In this document: piece after piece, positions 56,184-64,000 of the stretch
Layout of the letters: each line of letters begins with the position of its first letter
Numbering within the stretch: position 1 is the first letter of the stretch
Assembly (NCBI RefSeq): GCF_003573695.1
Contig: NC_039365.1
Span: forward strand, 130,163,466-130,227,465
Direction of reading: 5' to 3'
Origin: Papaver somniferum
Taxonomy: Eukaryota; Streptophyta; Magnoliopsida; Ranunculales; Papaveraceae
Length of the DNA stretch: 64,000 nt
Translations under genes and position numbers: made by a program
Notes under the pieces: model-generated
Seen by the model: the letters and a program-made list of their open reading frames with translations, nothing else
Database searches by the model: none
What the model was told of the DNA's origin: nothing

Positions 56184-58530
56184 TGAAAAGGCGAGGGTCT
56201 AACAACCACACCCAATATTTCGCTTAGTAATCTGTATGGACAAACTCCAATATACTTTTAAGAAAATCAACTATACAGTCAGACTCAATCTTATAAAAAG
56301 TATATCCAAGAGTTATATCTCAATTTCTCGATTCAATACTTACTCAAGCAAATAGAAATCTACGAGTCTAATTGAATATAAGAGAAATCACTTGAACGGT
56401 ACCAAAGACTAATGTTCAAGTATCATTCAATTTCAATAAACAACCAAAGGTTGGATTTACCAATTGATCGATTCAACGCACAACCTGTGATATTTCAATT
56501 ATATAACAAAATATAATGCGGAAAAGAAATAACACAGACACCAGAAGTTTTGTTAACGAGGAAACCGCAAATGCAGAAAAACCCCGGGACCTAGTCCAGA
56601 ATGAACACACACTGTATTATGCCGCTACATACACTAGCCTACTACAAACTAACTTCGGTATGGACTGTAGTTGAACCCAAACTAATCTCACACTGATCCA
56701 AGGTACAGTTGCGCTCCTTACGTCTCTGATCCCAGCAGGATACTACGCACTTGATTTCCTTAGCTGATCTCACCCACAACTAAGAGTTGCTACGACCCAA
56801 AGTCGAAGCTTTAATAAACAAATTTTATCACACAGAAAACTCTACTAGGAATAGATAAATCCATCTCCCACAGAAATACCTACGAGTTTTGTTCCGTCTT
56901 TTGATAAATCAAGGTGAATAAGAACCAATCGATAACCCGGACTTATATTCCCGAAGAACAACCTAGAATTATCAATCACCTTACAATAATCTTAATCGAC
57001 TAGCGAAACATGATATTGCGGAATCACAAACGAAGAGTTTGTGACTAATTTTCTATCTTGCCTATCAGAGAAATTAATCTCAAACCAATCTTATGATTGT
57101 ACTCAAATACGATAGAAATAGCAAGATCAGATCACGCAACTGCATAAAAAATAGTTGGGTCTGGATTCACAATCCCAATGAAATCTTTAAGTCGTTAACC
57201 TATAGGGTCTCGATAGAAACCTGTGGTTAAAAGAGAATCGACTCTATCTTATAACTAGCATCACACAGGAGGTGTGGGGATTAGGTTTCCCAGTTGTTAG
57301 AGTTCTCTTTTATATAGTCTTCAAATCAGGGTTTGCAATCAATGCTACCTTGGTAACAAAGCATTCAATTTTCATCGTTAGATGAAAACCTGATTAGATT
57401 CAAGCTAATATCTTTCAACCCGTTAGATCGAACTTAGCTAGTTACACACATATGAAATGTAACTTCATTTAGGTTTGAGTAACCGTACCTAAACGTGTAC
57501 AATTAGTTGGTTCAACGGTAGTTAACTATAGGTTAGCCATATGAGCACTTTCATATCAACCTTATTCTTCTTTACCACAACTAGTTCAAATGACTCAAAT
57601 GAACTAGTTAGAGAGTTGTTCAATTGCTTAGATCTCATAGAAGTATACAAGACACAATCGAAACAAAAACAATTTTGATTCACTCGAATCGATTCGTGAA
57701 CATTATAACCACAGTTTGCAAAGATTGCATTCCTTAAAATATAGATGTCTTACTTCACGAATTAAGTTATTTTTATTAAATAACCTACGTAAGTACGCAT
57801 ATTGGTACGCGGACTTAAGTACCCGGATTAAGTTTGTTTTCAGTTCACAAACTCCAACAAGAATTCATGGGATGTGAACTTCTAGCAGTACGCGTACTTT
57901 AGTTCCGGTTATCTTGAGCAGCAAAGTACGCATACTTTGGTTCAAGGATATTGGACTTACACACATATGAGTTGTCTCACAATGTTTATATCCAACCATG
58001 GTTATGTATTCTAAACTCTCATTTTAGTCATTGAAACATTCTTAGAGGACGTTATACAGTTGTTGTTCACAAACTGTTTTTTGTCAAAGCGATTTTCAAG
58101 TAATTGAAACTAATATGACTTTCGTCACTAGTAAAGATGAACTTGGCCAAAGCGAAAGCTTACCAACACATATTTAGAGAAATAGATAAGCGAGATAAAC
58201 TCAACTCGAAATAGTACATGTGTATAATCATAATCTATGTAGCAGTACGACTTTTGTCTCAAGATAGGAGATAAAGTAGACTTTTGAGTGATAGATAAGT
58301 TCAAGTCTCCACATACCTTTTTTTCGATGAAGTTCCACAGTTCCTTGAGTAGTTCTTCGTCTTTGCATGAAGAACACCGTGGAGTCTAGAGCTCAACTAC
58401 GCTTTCTATCCTAGTCAGAGACTTAGCTATTAGTAGACTAGAAATCAATACTTATAGTTTTGGCAACTAAACTTGACAAACAAGCTTGAGATAGCAACGC
58501 TTGCGAGTTCGACCGAGCAGTGCTCTAACA
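56184..58530 (-). repeat. 5' LTR of copia E (family 2)
   Basis: 2347 bp, TGTTAGAGCACTGCTCGG (58530) to CGCCTTTTCA (56184). Homologous to 18762-21189. TATATAAA (minus) at 57309-57316. Shared block at 56549-56599. Its start cuts the RT of LINE 2. Confidence 0.9.
57309..57316 (-). promoter_or_regulatory. TATA box of copia E 5' LTR
   Basis: TTTATATA on the + strand (TATATAAA in element orientation). Function inferred. Confidence 0.45.
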
Positions 58531-60155
58531 GTTTATCCCTTTGATGAATGCACATTGCTGAGGAGAAATGATTTTCTGGATAATAGTGTTCATTCTTAAG
58601 GTAATAATCTTAGTAAAGATTTTGAAGCAAAAATTACTTAAACCAATGAGTCTAAATTGGCTAGCCTTCTTAGCACCTTTTATCTTAGAAATAATCACTA
58701 GAAAATTAGAATTAAGACCAGAAGGGATTATGTAATTATACCAGCATAACTGAATAAATTTCACCAAGTTTTCATAGATGATTTCCCAAGCTTCTCTGTA
58801 AATCATCAGGACCAGGAGAACCATCTTGATTAAGTTCAAAGACAGCTTTCTTGATTTCTTCTATTGTAGGAATTTGTTCTAGAAAAATGTTGTCTTCAGC
58901 AGAGACTACATGAGGAACAACATCCAAAATAGACTCTGACATTTGAACAGGTTTGAGCTGAAAATTTAGTACTAAAGTAGTTAATAAGTAAATCAACTAT
59001 GTCATTTTGATTAGATACAACAGAGACAACATCATTTACCAATTCTGTAATAGAGTTTTGAGAATGTCTCAATTTGATAGAAGTATGAAAAAAAGCAGTA
59101 TTAGCATCACCAAATTTAATCCAATTTACTCTAGCCTTTTGACTTAAGAAAGTGTGAAGATTCTGAGCAGGTAAATCTCTTTCACCTCTTGCAGTAACAT
59201 ACTTATTCAATAGTTCTAAATTAGAAGGATCTTCATCAGATAAAATATTTGTTTCAATCAGTTTTTCTTCAGCTTGTTTCAATTTTACTTGCACATTTCC
59301 AAAAACTTCCCGGTTCCATTTTTGAGGATGATCATCAATCTTTTTAACTTGTTCAAAAAGATAAAAATAGGATTTCCCATAATAGCTTCTTCCCAAGAAT
59401 TTTGAACTACTTGTAGAAAGTTTGGATGAGTAATCCACATTTTCTGAAATTTGAATGGAGAATTTATTGGTTTAGGCAAGTCTAAATCAGAACCAATGAG
59501 GAAACTGTGATCAGAGACTCCCCTTGCAGAGACAAGATACTTTCATCCAGTAATAAGTTTAGCCATTGAGCATTGAATAATGCTCTGTCAAGATTACATA
59601 AAATTCTTTTCCTTCCACTTCTTCCATTAGACCAAGAAAAATGAAGACCACTTTTAGGAGCTTTAAGAAGACCACATTGCTCTATCCAGTCATTGAAATC
59701 ATTTAATGCAGGTGACAAGGGGCTTGAACCACCTTTTTTTTATGAACTGAAGTAATAGTGTTAAAATCACCAATCACCATCCAGGGTTTATTGAGATTAC
59801 AAATTTTAAGAAAATCATACCAGAGTTCCCTTCTATTTACTATAAGCACATCACCATGCACACCAGTAATCGAAACACCTCCAACTTCTACTGTAATACA
59901 CTGTCTTGAATAGGAAATAACAGAAGGAGTAGGGATAGCAGAATTCCAAAATAGTCATAAGTTGGCTTTTCTATGATCACAAGTATTATGAATAACTTGA
60001 AGACTAATTCCAGGGAGTTTAATTTTTGAGTTAACATAAATTTTTGGTTCAGCAATCCAAACTAAAGAGGGATTAACTTGTTTGACTAAATATTTTAACT
60101 TGTCCTTGGCCTTATCCCTCTTAAGGCCTCTGACATTCCAATAGATCACCTTCAT
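58531..60155 (-). pseudogene. LINE 2 ORF2: endonuclease and N-terminal RT, broken and truncated
   Basis: Minus strand. Start MKVIYWNVRGLKRDKAKDKL at 60155, the usual opening of a plant L1 endonuclease (WNVRGL), then LVWIAEPKIY. After stops comes a frame with FNDWIEQCGLLKAPKSGLHFSWSN (endonuclease C-terminal half, 59718-59482). The linker follows with WNREVFGNVQ, KARVNWIKFGDANTAFFH (59438-58896). RT begins with DGSPGPDDL and continues SNFLVIISKIKGAKKASQFRLIGLSNFCFKIFTKI...QCAFIKGIN, where the copia E LTR cuts it at 58530. RT catalytic boxes and RNase H are absent from the window. It differs clearly from LINE 1. Confidence 0.85.
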
Positions 60156-60205
60156 CTAGAATTGTCTTGGGGAGAATTCCCCTTGTTGTTCATAACTTTT
60201 TGAAT

Positions 60206-61169
60206 TTATTTGCTAACTTTTCTAGTAAGAGGGGCTGGTTTAGAAGGTTTAGGAGGAACCTTTTTCTTTTCAGCAATAATTTTCTTTGTAATAATGGGAA
60301 TGCTAGGGCTAGAATTCTCATTTCTTAGAATAATAACAGGAGATGAAATAGTAATATTGTGAATTAAGGCAGAATTGCTAACCTCTTTTATTTCACCATC
60401 TTCAGAATTTGAATCACTTGAGTCCTCAGTAATAATATGATGATCAATTTGAGAAGAAGTAATTGTGAACATATGAGTGATTTCAGAACATTGAATTTAT
60501 TTGATAGTTCCACTAGATTCCCCAACACAACTATGAGTAGAATTATCAAGCAGTGAAGGAAAGTCCACAGAAGAGTGCAATTCTTTGTTGAACTCAGTAG
60601 AGTTATTCTGAAGAATATGAAATTTTCCTGAAGAAAAATCCTACTGAAATATCCTTGAATCATTTGGAGTAAACTTTAAGCCTCTGTCATTGCTGATGTT
60701 CTGTTCAGATTGCTTAATAGCTGTATCAGAATTATTTTCACAAATATCAAAACCAATAATTTGAGATTGTACCGTTTTTGGTTTCCATTGCTTCTTGTTT
60801 TTTGTAACAAACCCATCATTAGGAGGGATCACAGAATTTTTTTTCTTTTATTTCTACAACCAGAGGCAAAATGGCCTAAAGATCTACAATGGCTACAAAA
60901 TTTAGGAATATTTGGTATATGAACATATTTTTGAATTTACCATATTTTGAGTTTACCCAAATTATGCTTGGAATAGATTTAGAAACATCAATTTCTATAA
61001 GAACACTAGCATAATATCCAAAAGTTCTTTTCAAGGTATGTATTAAGACTACCAAAAGATAACTTATCTGCAGATCATGACTCATTTTTTAACAAATACC
61101 AAAAGATGATGTAACATGTTTTTCTTGAGCTAAATCATTAATTGTATTACCAAATAAAAACATAAGCAG
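60206..61169 (-). pseudogene. LINE 2 ORF1 (DUF4283-like with CCHC), broken
   Basis: RNA-binding partner of LINE 2 ORF2, ending 50 bp upstream of it. Visible in order: LKRTFGYYASVLIEIDVSKSIPS (61085 frame), then after a shift a clean knuckle CSHCRSLGHFASGC near 60893-60852, NKKQWKPKTVQ, a Ser/Asn/Asp-rich spacer in changing phase, and a Lys/Pro-rich tail AEKKKVPPKPSKPAPL ending at 60206. The N-terminal half of the DUF4283 domain is missing; sequence above about 61169 has no related frame, so the copy is 5'-truncated or disrupted. Confidence 0.8.
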
Positions 61170-61281
61170 TTTGAGATTTACGAAAGTAGAAGAAACTAGC
61201 TAAGAAAATAACAAAAGCAAACCGCAAAGTGCATAAGTATTGGTAGACAACACTAGAAATTTAGTTTTAGTATATAAAAAC

Positions 61282-62239
61282 TTGATAATTATTAAGGGGA
61301 AAGCCACTTTTACCAGAGGGAAAGTCGATTTCGGGGTGTATCTAAAAAAAAAACTTTTGGTTATCAAGTCATTTTTCAGGCTCCATCATGCCTAAGAGAT
61401 CTTGTATTATATTACTACCCCTAGTGAGCCGGTAGCTTTTAATCATATATGTAGGATTTTCCTTGTTAAGAGTTGGTATTAGAATAACGCTCAACTCCAT
61501 CTCTATATCATTTGTTTTTATGTTCTCACTTCTGCAAGCATATTATAACAAGGAGGGTAAATTCAGAAATTTAGATAACACAAAGAGCAAATGAATTAGG
61601 GATGGGGATGGGGATGGAATTCAAGCCACCATCAACAAATTACCAATTATATATATCCACAATTGGTCTATAACTACAACCACAAGAATGCAATCATCAA
61701 CCGGTGAGTTTAGTTCATCATAATAAATTAACCTCATGCACCTAATATAATTTAGACAGTGACGTCTATCATTTCAGTGTAAAGTTCTTTTCCTCATGCA
61801 AGTGATGTTATGGATGGCAATGGGTGATCATAGTCACTGTCTTATTCTAGCAAGTAGAAGTCATATACTTTATTGTCTGCAACCTGGTTCCATATATGGG
61901 GATGAGGTCCTCCCATGATCTGTTCATATTTTATCAGTGATAATGGTGATTTTGAACTCTTACATATGAAGCCAATTAAACATCTTTTTCAATATCGAAC
62001 AGTGTTAATATTCGTTTCACCACGGCAGTGATTTAGTGCTAATAATAGAAAATGGAACGTCACCAACCAATGCCAGCCAAATAAAACAATGGCTCCGGTG
62101 AACACTTATGGCAGGGTAAGAGTGATATGGAAAATAAAAATCAATGACTACTTATAGTGGAATATATTTATTTTTTTAAATCCAACCCAAAGTCGGCTTT
62201 CCCTCTAGTAAAAGTGGTTTTCTCCCCATTAATTATCAA
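61282..62239. repeat. Inverted-repeat structure, 958 bp (MITE-like, unclassified)
   Basis: Arms of about 72 bp at 61282-61353 and, inverted, 62168-62239. Both read TTGATAATTA..., then (A)CCACTTTTAC(C/T)AGAGGGAAAG, then an A-run; about 80% alike by eye. The outer ends are not sharp and I found no clear target duplication. The 0.8-kb centre has no gene; it holds GGGGAT repeats near 61597. It may be one foldback element or two copies of a small element in opposite orientation. Confidence 0.55.
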
Positions 62240-64000
62240 AAATTTAGGACCACTCACCATTTTAGCGAAAGTAGAAAACATCAATCGGCCCAAAAGTCCA
62301 AATCTTTTCCTTTTCTTCTTCGACAGTAGTGTAAAGGTAAAGCCACCACCCATGAACATTAAATAGATTATTAGAAAATTAAAAAGAATCATTAAAGATC
62401 CTAAACTTAGAATTTAGAAGTGAAAAAATAAGGTAAAGCCCTAATCCTTTTTAGTTGTAAAACTTAGTTTACATGATGACCAGATCCAGAACTTATAAGT
62501 GTAGTTGCTAAAAATCTGACAACCACACCAATTTTGAATGCAACACTTAAGATGAAGATCTACTAACAAGTAAGAGGAGAAGTGCATCTAAGTAAACATG
62601 AATACAAGGGTTTTTACGTGGTTCGTCTATTAATGATGCCTACATCCACGGGTTTTCACTATGATCGTAAGTGTTACATACAAACTCATTAAAAGGGATT
62701 GGAGTTCTTGTTGAGATCTAAGTTGTAGGAGGAAGAAGATCGATCCTTAAAACCATGTCTCTATTTCCCTTATAAATGGTAGGGATATACATCAATTTAC
62801 AATACTGCCCATAGGACTGACTAGATAAGATAAGCACTAGTGAGGTCTTATTTCCTAGAAACGGTTACACCTAACTATACTACTTCTGCCTTAATCATTC
62901 GACACGTGTCCGTTACATATTTTTACTCCTACATTTATTCCCCTTTTCTTGAGGTTTGATCGAAAAGCAATCCTCAAGAAAATCCTTCGGATCATGCGAC
63001 TGCGTTGTTGTTGCTGATGTTTTGTATTTGATACCTTCGCTTCAAGTCTTGGCTTGTTGGTACTCTATGCGTTATTCAGACTGGTCGCTAGTTGAATTTC
63101 AAATTGCATCTACTTGGGCTTTTTGTTGGGTTGCGGGCTGTCTGAATATGGGCTTATGAGTATATGCCTCCCGACTAGGAGTTTCACTGTCTTCGGTTGC
63201 GGTCTTCTTGTACTTCCCGATTGGTTCATATGTTGATGTCGCATGCTTATTTCCTCTTTGCTCGGCTCTGGATTTTCTCGATATTGTAGACGAGTTATAA
63301 TCACGCTGTTATAAGTGATCGGCTCGGAGTCAACTGTCTCATCTTGTAAGAATTATTCACTTTCGGTTGATTTGAAATTATTGGGTATACGTCTGGCTCG
63401 GTTTAGGCTTGCATCTCGTCTTGTAGCAGTTCTCTTCGGGGCAGCTGCTTTAACACTTGTTCAAGATGGTGTATGGAATGTCTCTACGAGTTGAATTCGA
63501 TACAACTGAATACGGAGGGTCCATGATTCAAGAGACTATTAAACTGTGTCTAACTTTGGTGATAAGCTCTCTTGGTGATGCTGACTATCGCTTCAATGTT
63601 GCATTCTTGTTGGAAAATTTTGATGTTGGGTCGCTTTTCTCGCTTTTAATTGGCTTCCTTTTCTGATTCAAATCTGGTGGTGTATGCCTCTGTTGTGGGT
63701 CCCTTGTTTGGGCAAGATGATAACTTCGACTTAATGGTGTGTCGTATGAGCGTTGTCGTGGGCTTTACAATGTTGCTGAGGGAACTGAGCAGAAGAATTC
63801 AAACTGCGCGTAGCAGTATGCATACTTGCCCCTATTTTTATATGAAGTTTCAAAGCAATTCTTGACTCAAAGGTGGCTGATTGTTGTTGTCGTGCCGTGA
63901 TATTGTATTCCTTGTAACTCTGCTGCCATCGGGTTGTACCGGCTAGTCTTAGCTAACAGCTGTGGATCACTGCATCTGCCCCGAACTATCTGTCACCCTT
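62240..64000. other. Unclassified, probably repeat-derived DNA
   Basis: No recognisable protein. GGGTTTTTACGTGGTTCGTC near 62608 followed by ATCCACGGGTTTTC, and AATACTGCCCATAGGACTGACTAG near 62801, are phrases common in LTRs of plant Ty1/copia elements, so an LTR is suspected. The short frames at 62956, 63457 and 63650 lack any motif I know. No matching second LTR lies in the window. Confidence 0.4.

Larger units (their letters stand above)
42186..58530 (-). mobile_element. Gag-only Ty1/copia element (copia E), split by the three-LTR tandem
   Basis: Minus strand, right to left: 5' LTR 58530-56184, tRNA-iMet-type primer site, gag 56116-54557, post-gag region (54556-54292 and 44222-42389), polypurine tract, and 3' LTR start at 42376, cut after ~190 bp. 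The 10-kb tandem at 44223-54286 is a later insertion. With it removed, only about 2.1 kb separates gag from the 3' LTR, much too short for pol, and no RT or integrase motif is seen. Known: gag-bearing, pol-less plant elements have been described as TR-GAG. The missing 3' LTR end means no target duplication can be tested. It inserted into LINE 2. Confidence 0.8.

Noticed and set aside
62168..62392. 74-codon minus-strand frame
   Set aside because: Overlaps one arm of the inverted-repeat element; composition follows the repeat sequence and no family is recognisable.
62956..63865. Three frames of 67-71 codons, considered as a host gene
   Set aside because: No motif, no plausible splice structure linking them, different phases, and LTR-like sequence just upstream.

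Overview
This is plant nuclear DNA, almost certainly a eudicot and probably from a repeat-rich, gene-poor (heterochromatic or pericentromeric) region. I cannot name the species. I found no intact host gene, tRNA, rRNA, CRISPR array or prokaryote-type operon. Nearly every recognisable stretch belongs to a retrotransposon, and most of the window is retrotransposons nested in one another. The coding remnants (Athila-type Ty3/gypsy Pol, Ty1/copia Gag, plant L1-type LINE ORF1/ORF2) and the plant LTR ends (TGTTAGAGCA..., TGTAACACCCC..., tRNA-iMet-type primer sites) are the basis for calling it a plant.

Layout, left to right. (1) 2-15586: a Ty1/copia element on the + strand ('copia A'), entering from off-window. 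Its gag remnant (2-899 and 10225-10580) is split by a complete Ty3/gypsy-type element (900-10224; 2.5-kb LTRs; target duplication ACAAT). A non-coding post-gag region, a polypurine tract and the 3' LTR (12750-15586) follow. (2) 15587-26309: an L1-type LINE on the - strand, cut by a copia LTR fragment (15587-15782) and by two solo LTRs with perfect target duplications (15795-18596, CATTG; 18762-21189, GCATG). (3) 26310-27826: non-coding DNA with a pogo/Emigrant-like MITE. (4) 27827-41429: a solo copia LTR on the - strand (duplication GACGG), itself split by a complete 10.8-kb Athila-type element (28561-39372, duplication CCGAT). (5) 42186-58530: a second gag-only copia element on the - strand ('copia E'), split by a Tekay/Del-like non-autonomous element in a three-LTR tandem arrangement (44223-54286, one duplication TTTAT). 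Both tandem units carry the same nested solo LTR (duplication GTGAA). (6) 58531-61169: a second, 3'-truncated LINE on the - strand. (7) 61170-64000: non-coding DNA with a 958-bp inverted-repeat structure and an LTR-like stretch that I cannot classify.

The parts do not form a pathway; the window is a stratigraphy of insertions. The best second looks are: the three-LTR tandem with a sharply bounded 1-kb near-identical tract between units diverged by several percent on either side; two copia elements that appear to carry gag but no pol, with about 2.1 kb of post-gag sequence in each; a small broken accessory ORF in one of them; and iterated polypurine-like GGGGACT motifs in the first gypsy-type element. 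Divergences quoted are by-eye estimates. Family names rest on motif recognition, not on a search.
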